Assembly (NCBI RefSeq): GCF_029968095.1
Contig: NZ_JASCIR010000003.1
Coordinates: forward strand, 302,153 to 366,152
DNA from: Streptomyces solicavernae
GTDB taxonomy: Bacteria; Actinomycetota; Actinomycetes; Streptomycetales; Streptomycetaceae
Length of the DNA: 64,000 nucleotides
Reading direction: 5' to 3'
The notes under the pieces are model-generated. The model ran no database searches. It worked only from the letters and a program-made list of their open reading frames with translations, and was not told the origin of the DNA. This document shows, piece by piece, positions 22,922 to 30,971 of the stretch (position 1 is the stretch's first letter; each line of letters starts with the position of its first letter). The translations under genes were made by a program, and so were the position numbers.

Positions 22922-23281
22922 TCAGTCCCATTCCAGGCCGCCGCGCCGCCATACGTACGCGTAGGCCACGAAGACGGTGAGCACGAAGAGCAGCATCTCC
23001 ACGAGCCCGAAAATCCCCAGGGCGTCGAAGGTGACGGCCCAGGGGTAGAGGAAGACGATCTCGATATCGAAAATGATGAAGAGCATCGCCGTCAGGTAGT
23101 ACTTGATCGGGAAACGCCCTCCGCCGGCCGGCGTCGGCGTCGGCTCGATGCCGCATTCGTAGGCTTCGAGCTTGGCTCGGTTGTACCGCTTTGGACCGAT
23201 GAGCGTGGCCATGACCACGGAGAAGATCGCAAAGCCGGCGCCTAGGGCTCCCAATACGAGGATGGGCGCATACGCGTTCAC
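22922..23281 (-). CDS. nuoA: NADH-quinone oxidoreductase subunit A
   Basis: A 119-residue, three-helix membrane subunit and the first gene of the nuo operon. YECGIEP and YYLTAMLFIIFDIEIVFLYPWAV are subunit A signatures, including the loop that closes over the quinone chamber. The start is GTG 23281 with GAGAGGAGCGAGGAGC upstream. A Rex-like operator begins 83 bases upstream. Confidence 0.97.
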   Translation of the reverse strand: MNAYAPILVLGALGAGFAIFSVVMATLIGPKRYNRAKLEAYECGIEPTPTPAGGGRFPIKYYLTAMLFIIFDIEIVFLYPWAVTFDALGIFGLVEMLLFVLTVFVAYAYVWRRGGLEWD

Positions 23282-23363
23282 CGCTCCTCGCTCCTCTCAG
23301 TCGACATTGACTGCTTCGGCGGACGGACCGCCGGACCTGCGAGCCCCACGAAGATCGCGCTTA

Positions 23364-23379
23364 TGTGAGGCAGTTCACA
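23364..23379. promoter_or_regulatory. Probable Rex (NADH/NAD+ redox sensor) operator for nuoA-N
   Basis: TGTGAGGCAGTTCACA agrees with the Streptomyces Rex operator TGTGAACGCGTTCACA at 12 of 16 positions, including both outer TGTGA/TCACA arms. It lies 83 bases upstream of the nuoA start. Rex control of nuoA-N is reported in S. coelicolor, so the site is where one expects it. The -10/-35 boxes could not be placed with confidence. Confidence 0.75.
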
Positions 23380-23393
23380 AGCCCAACTGCCTC
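23367..23393. repeat. Perfect 9-bp inverted repeat overlapping the Rex site
   Basis: GAGGCAGTT (23367-23375) and AACTGCCTC (23385-23393) flank a 9-base loop. The left arm lies inside the Rex-like operator. It could be a second protein site or a hairpin in the nuo leader RNA. Confidence 0.6.
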
Positions 23394-24429
23394 GCATCCT
23401 ATGCCCGGCGGTCTGTGATCTGCGACACGGGGTGCGTCAACGCCTTTGTGATCTCCACCACCTGACGAAGGATCATGAAGTCGGATGAGCGGTGATCTAC
23501 ATACGCGAAGCACCGAACTGATCACCATAGGTGACATCTGTACGCGTCATGCCTGGTCAAGAGGGGTGCGGCATTATCAAGCCATGACCATTGCAAGCAA
23601 ATTGGTGCTGGACGGAAGCAGCTGATAACGCGCCCTGTCTCTCGATGCGCGCTACACCGACCAACGGCCGGAGGGCGAAGCCCGGGCCGAGCGAGCGGAC
23701 CTCCGGGAGGGGATGGGAGCCGCGACGGACGTGAAGTCGTACGCGTACTTGTGAGGCGCGCGTGACGCACGGGGCGCATGGGGCGCGCGGGGCGCGAGAG
23801 GCGTCCGCACGGGCGCCCGCCGGAGGAATGCGTGCACGCGTTCACGAGCGGACGGCAACCACAGAACCGTCACATCCACGCCGCCACCCGACACCACCCC
23901 GACGGCACCCCGGCAGCACGCCACCGACACCCCGGCAGCCCCCCTCCCCCCCCCCCCGACGACACCACCCAGCACCCGACAGCGCCCCGGCCTCACCAGC
24001 CGCCCGCATCCGCGCACTTCACGCACACACCCAGGGCACCCAGCGGTCACGACCGGCGCGATGCGTTCACACGACATAGCGGATCGCATCGGACATTACT
24101 GAACGAACACCCCGTCAACTCCCCAGGGAAAGCCCCGACGTTCGCGCGCGGTTACCCGTTCCACCGGTGACCTTTCCGTGACCTGTGCCACGTCGCCGAT
24201 CCGTCGCGAACGCCGGGCTTGGCCACCGACCGGATCCGGTGGTAAGCGAAGGGCAAATGGGACGTAACCCAGAAAACCAATGATCAAAGGCCCGATCCCT
24301 GGTGTCCACATTGCCCGTTACGGCGTCAATAAAGGCCGACACGCCCGGGATTCACGCCACGGGCACGCAACTGTGGCGCACCACACGTTTCTTGAAGGGA
24401 ACCCGGAGGCTTTGATAGCCGTTGTCCTC

Positions 24430-25224
24430 ATGTCCCACACCGCTCACATACCCAGCCACCGGAAGCCCCGCCCGCAGCGCACCAACAAGCTGCGCGCCGG
24501 AGTTGCCGGTGGCGTCCTCAGCACCCTCGCGGTGGCCGGCACCGCCGGTTCGGCGCACGCGGCCGAGCCGATGACCGAGACCATCGAGATGCCCACGCTC
24601 ACCACTGAGCTGGCGACCAAGGTGGCCGCGAGCGCGGACGCCACCCAGCAGGCCGCGGACTCCTACAAGCTGCAGGCCGAGCAGGACGCCGCAGCCGCGA
24701 AGGCCGCCAAGGAGGCCAAGAAGGCCAAGGCCAAGGCGATCGCCAAGGCCAAGGCCGAGAAGGAGGCGAAGGAGCGCGCCGCCGAGGAGCGTGCCGCCCG
24801 CGCCGCCGAGCGCCAGACGCTCAGCGCCACCACCGCCTCCGACACCGTCGACTCCATCGCGCCCGCCACCGGCAGCATGGGTGCCGTCATCAGCTTCCTG
24901 CAGGCGCAGGTCGGCGACGCGTACGTGATGGGTGCCTCCGGCCCCAACGCCTGGGACTGCTCCAGCCTGGTGCAGGCCGCGTTCAAGCAGGCCGGTGTCG
25001 ACCTGCCGCGCGTCTCCCAGGACCAGTCGATGGTCGGCACCGAGGTGGGCACCGGCAACCTCCAGGTCGGCGACATCCTGTACTGGGGCGGCAAGGGCTC
25101 CGCGTACCACGTGGGTGTGTACATCGGCAACGGCCAGTACCTCGACGCCGCGAACCCCAGCAAGGGCGTCGTCATCCAGGACCTGTCGGGCTACCCGGCC
25201 GACGGCGCGGTCCGCGTCATGTGA
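24430..25224 (+). CDS. Secreted NlpC/P60 cell-wall endopeptidase
   Basis: A 264-residue exported peptidoglycan hydrolase that likely cuts stem peptides between D-Glu and the diamino acid. The N-terminus has basic residues (SHRKPRPQRTNKLR), a hydrophobic stretch and an AHAA cleavage site near residue 42. Residues about 65-125 are an Ala/Lys/Glu coiled coil. The C-terminal NlpC/P60 domain shows the Cys nucleophile in NAWDCSSLVQ, His in SAYHVGVYIG and the downstream polar residue region. ATG 24430 (MSHTAH) is the most family-like start, although the nearest GGAGG is 20 bases away; an in-frame TTG at 24412 is too close to it. Divergent from nuoA. Confidence 0.88.
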   Translation: MSHTAHIPSHRKPRPQRTNKLRAGVAGGVLSTLAVAGTAGSAHAAEPMTETIEMPTLTTELATKVAASADATQQAADSYKLQAEQDAAAAKAAKEAKKAKAKAIAKAKAEKEAKERAAEERAARAAERQTLSATTASDTVDSIAPATGSMGAVISFLQAQVGDAYVMGASGPNAWDCSSLVQAAFKQAGVDLPRVSQDQSMVGTEVGTGNLQVGDILYWGGKGSAYHVGVYIGNGQYLDAANPSKGVVIQDLSGYPADGAVRVM

Positions 25225-25241
25225 CGGACCCCCACAGCGCA

Positions 25242-25282
25242 CGAAAGGGCCGCCGCTCCGCGAGGGAGCGGCGGCCCTTTCG
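25242..25282. terminator. Strong bidirectional terminator
   Basis: CGAAAGGGCCGCCGCTCC (25242-25259) pairs perfectly with its complement at 25265-25282 around a GCGAG loop, an 18-bp stem. It lies between the convergent NlpC/P60 and FAD reductase genes. Confidence 0.92.
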
Positions 25283-25300
25283 CCTTCGTCACCACGGCCG

Positions 25301-26590
25301 TCAGGCCTTCGGAGCCACCTTGGAGAGGCCGTTGATGATGCGGTCCATCGCGTCGCCGCCCGTGGGGTCGGTGAGGTTGGCCAGCATCTTCAGCGTGAAC
25401 CGCATCAGGACGGGGTGCGTCAGGCCGCGCTCCGTGGCGATCTTCATGACCTTCGGGTTGCCGATGAGCTTCACGAAGGCGCGGCCCATCGAGTAGTAGC
25501 CGCCGTAGGTGTCCTTGAGGACCTTCGGGTAGCGCTGCAGGGCGAGTTCGCGCTGCGCGTCGGTGGCGCGGGCGTGCGCCTGCACGATCACGTCGGCCGC
25601 GAGCTGCCCCGACTCCATGGCGTACGCGATGCCCTCACCGTTGAACGGATTGACCAGGCCGCCCGCGTCACCCACGAGCAACAGGCCCTTGGTGTAGTGC
25701 GGTTGACGGTTGAACGCCATCGGCAGGGCGGCGCCGCGGATCGGCGTCGTCATGTTCTCCGGGGTGTACCCCCAGTCCTCCGGCATCGACGCGCACCACG
25801 CCTTCAGGACCTCGCGCCAGTCCAACTCCCGGAACGCCTTGGAGGAGTTGAGGATGCCGAGGCCGACGTTGGACGTGCCGTCGCCCATCCCGAAGATCCA
25901 GCCGTAGCCGGGAAGGAGCCGGTCCTGCGGGCCGCGCCGGTCCCACAGCTCCAGCCACGACTCCAGGTAGTCGTCGTCGTGGCGCGGGGACTCGAAGTAC
26001 GTACGGACAGCGACGCCCATCGGGCGGTCCTCGCGGCGGTGCAGGCCCATCGCGAGGGAGAGCCGGGTCGAGTTGCCGTCGGCGGCGACCACCAGCGGGG
26101 CGTGGAAGGTCACCGCACGCTTGTCCTCGCCCAGCTTGGCGTGCACGCCCGTGACGCGGCCGGTCCGCGCGTCGAGGACCGGGGCGCCGACATTGCACCG
26201 CTCGTAGAGGCGGGCGCCCGCCTTCTGCGCCTGGCGGGCCAGCTGCTCGTCGAAGTCGTCGCGCTTGCGGACGAGTCCGTAGTCCGGATACGAGGCGAGG
26301 TCCGGCCAGTCGAGCTGGAGCCGCACCCCGCCGCCGATGATCCGCAGGCCCTTGTTGCGCAGCCAGCCCGCCTCCTGAGAGATGTCGATGCCCATCGACA
26401 CGAGCTGCTTCGTGGCGCGCGGCGTGAGGCCGTCGCCGCAGACCTTCTCGCGCGGAAACGCCGTCTTCTCCAGGAGCAGGACGTCCAGTCCGGCCTTCGC
26501 GAGGTAGTACGCCGTCGTGGAACCGGCTGGCCCGGCCCCGACGACGATCACATCTGCGCTGTGTTCGGAGAGGGGCAGGGGCTCGGTCAC
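25301..26590 (-). CDS. Geranylgeranyl reductase family FAD-dependent oxidoreductase (MenJ-like)
   Basis: A 429-residue flavoprotein. The Rossmann FAD motif VIVVGAGPAGSTTAYYLAKAGLDVLLLEK is N-terminal, KVCGDGLTPRA is the family signature, and LLVGDAGGLVNPFNGEGIAYAMESG is the second FAD motif. Relatives saturate isoprenoid double bonds; mycobacterial MenJ reduces the beta-isoprene of menaquinone. Its place beside menG, mqnC and nuo supports the same role here, since Streptomyces makes partly saturated menaquinones. GTG 26590 follows GGGGAGATCCGCC. The substrate is inferred, not shown. Confidence 0.85.
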   Translation of the reverse strand: MTEPLPLSEHSADVIVVGAGPAGSTTAYYLAKAGLDVLLLEKTAFPREKVCGDGLTPRATKQLVSMGIDISQEAGWLRNKGLRIIGGGVRLQLDWPDLASYPDYGLVRKRDDFDEQLARQAQKAGARLYERCNVGAPVLDARTGRVTGVHAKLGEDKRAVTFHAPLVVAADGNSTRLSLAMGLHRREDRPMGVAVRTYFESPRHDDDYLESWLELWDRRGPQDRLLPGYGWIFGMGDGTSNVGLGILNSSKAFRELDWREVLKAWCASMPEDWGYTPENMTTPIRGAALPMAFNRQPHYTKGLLLVGDAGGLVNPFNGEGIAYAMESGQLAADVIVQAHARATDAQRELALQRYPKVLKDTYGGYYSMGRAFVKLIGNPKVMKIATERGLTHPVLMRFTLKMLANLTDPTGGDAMDRIINGLSKVAPKA

Positions 26591-26711
26591 GGCGGATCTC
26601 CCCGGGCTCGGAGGTATGGAGTTCGGCTGTCGGCAGATTCACGTGCCGAAGCGCACTGGACACGGGCAGTCTATGGGGGCGTACTGATCACGGACCGAAG
26701 GGCTGCCTCGT

Positions 26712-27236
26712 ATGACGTCACCGACGCCGAGCTCCGCCGCACCCGCCCCCACCGTCAGGCTGCGCGTCCCCACGGAGGAGGACGCGTACGCCTGGCACCG
26801 GGTCTTCGACCACCCGGACGTCATGGAGTTCCACGGCGGCAGAACGGCCGAGCTGTCGGAGTACGAGGAGCTGACCGCCCGCCAGCGCCGGCACGACGCG
26901 GAGCTCGGCTTCTGCCTGTGGACCGTCCTCGACGAGCACGCTCGGGTGCTCGGCTTCACCGGGGCCCAGCCCTGGCCGTACGAGTGGGGCCCCAAGGGCG
27001 CGACAGAGATCGGCTGGCGCCTCGGCCGGGATGCCTGGGGGCGCGGGTACGCGACGGCCGCGGCGCGGACGACCCTGGAGCGGGTCCGGGCGGCCGGGGT
27101 GAGCGAGGTGGTGGCGATGGTCGCCGCTGGGAACGAGCGCTCGATCGCCGTGACCCGCCGCCTCGGCATGGAACTCGGGGAGACGTTCACGACGCCCACG
27201 GGACGGACGGGGTACTGCTTCCGCCTTGAGCTGTAG
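26712..27236 (+). CDS. GNAT-family N-acetyltransferase (RimJ/RimL-like)
   Basis: A 174-residue acetyl-CoA-dependent acetyltransferase. The N-terminal VRLRVPTEEDAYAWHRVFDHP and the acetyl-CoA segment GWRLGRDAWGRGYATAAARTTLE fit the Acetyltransf_3 group that modifies amino groups of ribosomal proteins, antibiotics or metabolites. ATG 26712; upstream signal is weak. The TAG stop lies within the first unit of a 15-base tandem repeat in which the matching codon of the other units is CAG, so the stop may have arisen from a glutamine codon. Confidence 0.85.
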   Translation: MTSPTPSSAAPAPTVRLRVPTEEDAYAWHRVFDHPDVMEFHGGRTAELSEYEELTARQRRHDAELGFCLWTVLDEHARVLGFTGAQPWPYEWGPKGATEIGWRLGRDAWGRGYATAAARTTLERVRAAGVSEVVAMVAAGNERSIAVTRRLGMELGETFTTPTGRTGYCFRLEL

Positions 27237-27284
27237 GCCGAGGAGCTGCAGGCCGAGAAGCTGCAGGCCGAGAAGCTGCAGGCC
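27228..27284 (+). repeat. 15-base tandem repeat across the acetyltransferase stop codon
   Basis: Units GAGCTGTAGGCC, GAGGAGCTGCAGGCC and two copies of GAGAAGCTGCAGGCC are contiguous. The first contains the TAG stop (27234-27236); the others have CAG there and keep the frame, coding AEELQAEKLQAEKLQ if read on. Confidence 0.85.
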
Positions 27285-27301
27285 GAGCCGTACGGGCGAG
27301 T

Positions 27302-28222
27302 TCAGAAGACCGACAGCCCCGTCAGCGTCGTGAAGCGGTCGAGCGCGGCCACGCCCGCAACGGAGTTGCCGCGCTCGTCGAGCCCCGGGCTCCACACGCA
27401 CAGCGTGCCCCGGCCCGGCACGACGGCCACGATCCCGCCGCCGACGCCGCTCTTGCCGGGCAGCCCGACGCGGTACGCGAACTCGCCCGCCGCGTCATAG
27501 GTCCCGCAGGTCATCATCACCGCGTTGATCTGCTTGGCCTCGCTGCGCGTGAGCAGCCGGGAGCCGTCCGCGCGCAGCCCGTGCCGGGCCAGGAAGCCCG
27601 CGGCCAGGGCGAGATCGGCGCAGCTCATCTCGATCGAGCACTGCCGGAAATAGTGCGCGAGGAGGGTCGGTACGGGCTGGCGGATGTTCCCGTACGAGGC
27701 CATGAAGTGGGCGAGGGCCGCGTTGCGGTCGCCGTGCGCGGTCTCGGAGGCGGCTACCTCCAGGTCGAAGCCGAGGTCCGGGTTGCCGCTCTCGGCGCGC
27801 AGGAAGTCGAGCAGGTCCTCGCCCGCGTCGCCGGTCAGGGACTGCAGCCGGTCGGTGACGACGAGGGCGCCCGCGTTGATGAACGGATTGCGCGGAATGC
27901 CGTTCTCGTACTCCAGCTGCACCAGGGAGTTGAACGGGTTGCCGGAGGGCTCACGGCCGACGCTCTCCCAGAGCCCGGTGCCGTCTTTCGCCAGGACCAG
28001 GGCGAGTGTGAACACCTTGGTGATCGACTGCGCGGAGAACGGAACCTGCCACTCCCCCACGCCGTGCACACGGCCGTCGAGGTCGGCGAAGGCCATCCCG
28101 AAGCGGTGCGGGTCGACGCCGGCGAGCGCGGGGATGTAGTCGGCGCTGTGGCCGCGCCCCGGCAGGGCGCCCACCTCGTCGGCGATCTGCTCCAGGACGG
28201 CCTGGAGGTCCACGTTCACCAT
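27302..28222 (-). CDS. glsA: Glutaminase A
   Basis: A 306-residue glutaminase that converts glutamine to glutamate and ammonia. It has the serine-dependent beta-lactamase-like fold, with Ser66-x-x-Lys69 in SAQSITKVF, an YENGIPRNPFINAGAL stretch and KSGVGGGIVAVVPG. Length is normal. ATG 28222 (MVNVDLQ) is chosen because the longer frame is menG shadow sequence; the menG stop is 17 bases upstream, so the two probably share a transcript. Confidence 0.93.
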   Translation of the reverse strand: MVNVDLQAVLEQIADEVGALPGRGHSADYIPALAGVDPHRFGMAFADLDGRVHGVGEWQVPFSAQSITKVFTLALVLAKDGTGLWESVGREPSGNPFNSLVQLEYENGIPRNPFINAGALVVTDRLQSLTGDAGEDLLDFLRAESGNPDLGFDLEVAASETAHGDRNAALAHFMASYGNIRQPVPTLLAHYFRQCSIEMSCADLALAAGFLARHGLRADGSRLLTRSEAKQINAVMMTCGTYDAAGEFAYRVGLPGKSGVGGGIVAVVPGRGTLCVWSPGLDERGNSVAGVAALDRFTTLTGLSVF

Positions 28223-28239
28223 CGGCTGACCTGCGCTCT

Positions 28240-28935
28240 TCAGACCTGCTTGAAGCCCCGGTGCAGGGCCACGATGCCGCCGGTGAGGTCGCGCCAGGCC
28301 ACCTTCGACCAGCCCGCCGACTGCAGCCGCGAGGCGAGCGCGGGCTGGTCCGGCCACGCGCGGATCGACTCGGCGAGATAGACGTACGCGTCCGGGTTGG
28401 ACGAGACCGCACGGGCCACGGGCGGCAGCGCGCGCATCAGGTACTCGGTGTACACCGTGCGGAACGGCGCCCAAGTCGGCTGGCTGAACTCGCAGATGAC
28501 GACGCGTCCGCCGGGCTTCGTCACGCGGTACAGCTCGCGCAGCGCACGGTCCGTCTCCTGGACGTTGCGCAGCCCGAAGGAGATGGTCACCGCGTCGAAG
28601 GAGTCGTCCGCGAACGGCAGCCGGGTCGCGTCGCCCGCGGTGAACGGCATGTGCGGGTGGCGCTGCTTGCCGACACGGAGCATGCCGAGGGAGAAGTCGC
28701 AGGGCACGACGTACGCACCGGCCTGGGCGAACGGCTGCGAGGAGGTGGCGGTGCCGGCGGCGAGGTCGAGGATCTTCTGCGCGGGCCGCGCGTCGACGGC
28801 CTTCGCGACCTCCCGGCGCCAGAGGCGGGCCTGGCCGAGGGAGAGGACGTCGTTGGTGAGGTCGTACTTCTCGGCGACGTCGTCGAACATCTCGGCGACT
28901 TCGTGCGGCTGCTTGTCCAGGGATGCGCGGGTCAC
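28240..28935 (-). CDS. menG: Demethylmenaquinone methyltransferase
   Basis: A 231-residue SAM-dependent methyltransferase of the UbiE/MenG family for the last core step of menaquinone synthesis. Seen: [16 protein letters not shown], the SAM motif LDLAAGTA (56-63), [13 protein letters not shown] and [13 protein letters not shown] 28935; no clear ribosome binding site precedes it. It sits between the orphan imidazolonepropionase-like gene and glsA, all on the minus strand downstream of mqnC. Confidence 0.94.
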   Translation of the reverse strand: MTRASLDKQPHEVAEMFDDVAEKYDLTNDVLSLGQARLWRREVAKAVDARPAQKILDLAAGTATSSQPFAQAGAYVVPCDFSLGMLRVGKQRHPHMPFTAGDATRLPFADDSFDAVTISFGLRNVQETDRALRELYRVTKPGGRVVICEFSQPTWAPFRTVYTEYLMRALPPVARAVSSNPDAYVYLAESIRAWPDQPALASRLQSAGWSKVAWRDLTGGIVALHRGFKQV

Positions 28936-29016
28936 GTGGTCATTGTGGCAGGCGGCCCCCGAACTCCCGCCGACCGGGCCGCGTCCGCGTCCGCGTCCGG
29001 ACGAACGCCGAACCCC

Positions 29017-29616
29017 TCAGCGGGCCCGGTAGACCAGCCGGCCGCCCACCACCGTCGCCACGCACGTAGCCGCGCCGCGGCGGACCAGCTCCGCGCGGTC
29101 CGGGACGTCGAACACCGCAAACCTGGCCGGGGCACCCGGCGACAAGGGCGGCAGCAGCACCAGCGGCGTCGGGGACAAGGACACCGGACCCGGCAGCCTC
29201 TCCGGGCGCCGGCCGACGGCGAGGCCCGCTCGCCGTACCGCGTCAAGGGCCGCGCGCGAGCGCAGCTCACCGGCGACCGCGACCGTGCCGTGCGCGAACA
29301 GCCGCTGCACCCCGCGCCGCGCGCTCGCGCCGAGCCGGGCGGGTTCGGCGCGGAACAGCTCGCGCGCCCGCTCCCCGCCGATCGGCGCGGTGCCGAACGT
29401 GTCGGCCTCGCGCGGGTCCGGGTGGTACGTCGACTCCAGGATCTCCGGCCCGTACGGGTTGAGGAGGCCCGGCGTGAGGATGCCGGGCCAGCGCCGCACC
29501 CGCGCCCCGGGGTGCGCGGCGGCCAGCTCCTCGTACGGGCCGACTGCGGCGATCGTGTCGCCGTCGACCAGGACGGCGGACTCGGGGGATGCCTCGGCGA
29601 TGTGAAGGGTGAACAC
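29017..29616 (-). CDS. Imidazolonepropionase-like composite-domain protein, no metal-site barrel
   Basis: A 199-residue protein that resembles the small beta-sandwich of amidohydrolases: an N-terminal TLHIAEASPESAVLVDGDTIAAVGPYEEL followed by WPGILTPGLLNPYG, and a C-terminal FDVPDRAELVRRGAATCVATVVGGRLVYRAR. The usual TIM barrel with HxH and metal residues is absent; amidohydrolases are about 400 residues. It starts with GTG 29616, seven bases from the mqnC stop, so it is cotranscribed and possibly coupled. A role in menaquinone synthesis (for example assisting futalosine deamination) is only inferred from position. The product is unknown. Confidence 0.7.
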   Translation of the reverse strand: MFTLHIAEASPESAVLVDGDTIAAVGPYEELAAAHPGARVRRWPGILTPGLLNPYGPEILESTYHPDPREADTFGTAPIGGERARELFRAEPARLGASARRGVQRLFAHGTVAVAGELRSRAALDAVRRAGLAVGRRPERLPGPVSLSPTPLVLLPPLSPGAPARFAVFDVPDRAELVRRGAATCVATVVGGRLVYRAR

Positions 29617-29623
29617 GTGCAGG

Positions 29624-30823
29624 TCAGTTGGCGGGGAGCAGCTTGAGCTCGGGGTGGGCCGTGCCGCCCTCGATCGCGACGGACGAGATGTGCGAGGCGA
29701 CGCGCTCGTCGACCGGGTCGTTCGCCGGGTCGTCGTGCACCACCAGGTGCTCGTACGTCGTGGAGCGCTGGGCCGGGACCCGGTCCGCCTTGCGGATCAT
29801 GTCGATGATCTCAAGGAGGTTCGAGCGGTGCTTGGCGCCCGCGGAGGACACCACGTTCTCCTCCAGCATCACCGAGCCCAGGTCGTCCGCGCCGTAGTGC
29901 AGCGAGAGCTGGCCGATCTCCTTGCCGGTGGTCAGCCAGGAGCCCTGGATGTGCGCGACGTTGTCGAGGAAGAGGCGGGCGATGGCGATCATCCGCAGGT
30001 ACTCGAAGAGCGTCGCCTGCGTGCGGCCCTTGAGGTGGTTGTTCTCGGGCTGGTACGTGTACGGGATGAAGGCGCGGAAGCCGCCCGTCCGGTCCTGTAC
30101 GTCGCGGATCATGCGCAGGTGCTCGATGCGCTCGGCGTTGGTCTCGCCGGTGCCCATCAGCATCGTGGAGGTGGACTCCACGCCCAGCTCGTGGGCCAGC
30201 TCCATGATCTCCAGCCAGCGCTCGCCGGACTCCTTGAGCGGCGCGATCGCCTTGCGCGGCCTGGCCGGGAGCAGTTCGGCGCCGGCGCCCGCGAAGGAGT
30301 CGAGACCGGCGGCGTGGATCCGGCGGATCGCGTCCTCCGCGCTGACTCCGGAGATCCGCGCCATGTGCTCGACCTCGGAGGCGCCGAGGGAGTGGATGAC
30401 CAGCTGCGGGTAGGCCTTCTTGATCGCCGAGAAGTGCTCTTCGTAGTACTCGACGCCGAAGTCCGGGTGGTGGCCGCCCTGGAACATGACCTGCGTGCCG
30501 CCCAGTTCGACGGTCTCCGCGCAGCGGCGCAGGATGTCGTCGAGGTCGCGGGTCCAGCCCTTCTTGGTGTCCTTCGGGGCGGCGTAGAACGCGCAGAACT
30601 TGCACGCCGTCACGCAGACGTTCGTGTAGTTGATGTTCCGCTCGATGATGTACGTCGCGATGTGCTCCGTGCCCGCGTACTTCAGCTTGCGCGCGGCGTC
30701 GGCGGCGCGGCCGAGCGCGTGCAGCGGCGCGGAGCGGTAGAGGTCGAGGGCCTCTTCCGGGGTGATCCGCCCGCCCTCAGCGGCACGGTCGAGAACGGAC
30801 TGGAGGGAGGCCTTCTCGGTCAC
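29624..30823 (-). CDS. mqnC: Cyclic dehypoxanthinyl futalosine synthase
   Basis: A 399-residue radical SAM enzyme that cyclises dehypoxanthine futalosine in the futalosine pathway to menaquinone. The CxxxCxxC cluster motif is CVTACKFCAF, preceded by INYTNVC. The downstream QGGHHPDFGVEYYE and GAGAELLPARPRK segments are MqnC-like. GTG 30823 (VTEKASLQSVLDRAAEGG) is preceded by AAAGGGACACCG; a longer frame crosses a repetitive GCGGTATC tract and is unlikely. First gene of an mqnC - HUTI-like - menG - glsA run. Confidence 0.95.
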   Translation of the reverse strand: MTEKASLQSVLDRAAEGGRITPEEALDLYRSAPLHALGRAADAARKLKYAGTEHIATYIIERNINYTNVCVTACKFCAFYAAPKDTKKGWTRDLDDILRRCAETVELGGTQVMFQGGHHPDFGVEYYEEHFSAIKKAYPQLVIHSLGASEVEHMARISGVSAEDAIRRIHAAGLDSFAGAGAELLPARPRKAIAPLKESGERWLEIMELAHELGVESTSTMLMGTGETNAERIEHLRMIRDVQDRTGGFRAFIPYTYQPENNHLKGRTQATLFEYLRMIAIARLFLDNVAHIQGSWLTTGKEIGQLSLHYGADDLGSVMLEENVVSSAGAKHRSNLLEIIDMIRKADRVPAQRSTTYEHLVVHDDPANDPVDERVASHISSVAIEGGTAHPELKLLPAN

Positions 30824-30971
30824 CGGTGTCCCTTTCAGGCGGTTTCGGGAAATTTCAGGCGGCTTCAAGCGCTGTCGAGCGGTATCGAGCGGTATCAAGC
30901 GGTCTTACGCGCGGACTGATCCAGCGTACGCCAGGGGTCCGACACCGCCGCTGTGAGGCCCCGCGTGCGCC

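Larger units (their letters stand above)
23282..24429. other. 1.15 kb gene-free divergent region between nuoA and the NlpC/P60 gene
   Basis: No frame here has both a ribosome binding site and family-like sequence. Seen: the Rex-like site and inverted repeat at 23364-23393; a TCACC-ATA-GGTGA palindrome at 23522-23534; a GC-rich repetitive stretch at 23755-23830; a C- and A-rich stretch (23880-24030) with a run of 12 C at 23946-23957; and a 12-bp palindrome ACCGGATCCGGT at 24229-24240. The rightmost 300 bases are less GC-biased and could be a structured 5' leader of the hydrolase gene. I could not match a known riboswitch by eye. Confidence 0.6.

Noticed and set aside
23652..24170. His/Pro-rich frames in the nuoA/nlpC gap
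   Set aside because: They arise from C- and A-rich repeats, have no ribosome binding site and the frames conflict with each other.
24100..24429. A definite ydaO (c-di-AMP) riboswitch call
   Set aside because: The conserved core could not be aligned by eye, so it is listed only as a hypothesis to test.
30835..30905. Upstream start for mqnC within the GCGGTATC-type repeats
   Set aside because: The added residues are not MqnC-like and the GTG at 30823 has its own ribosome binding site.
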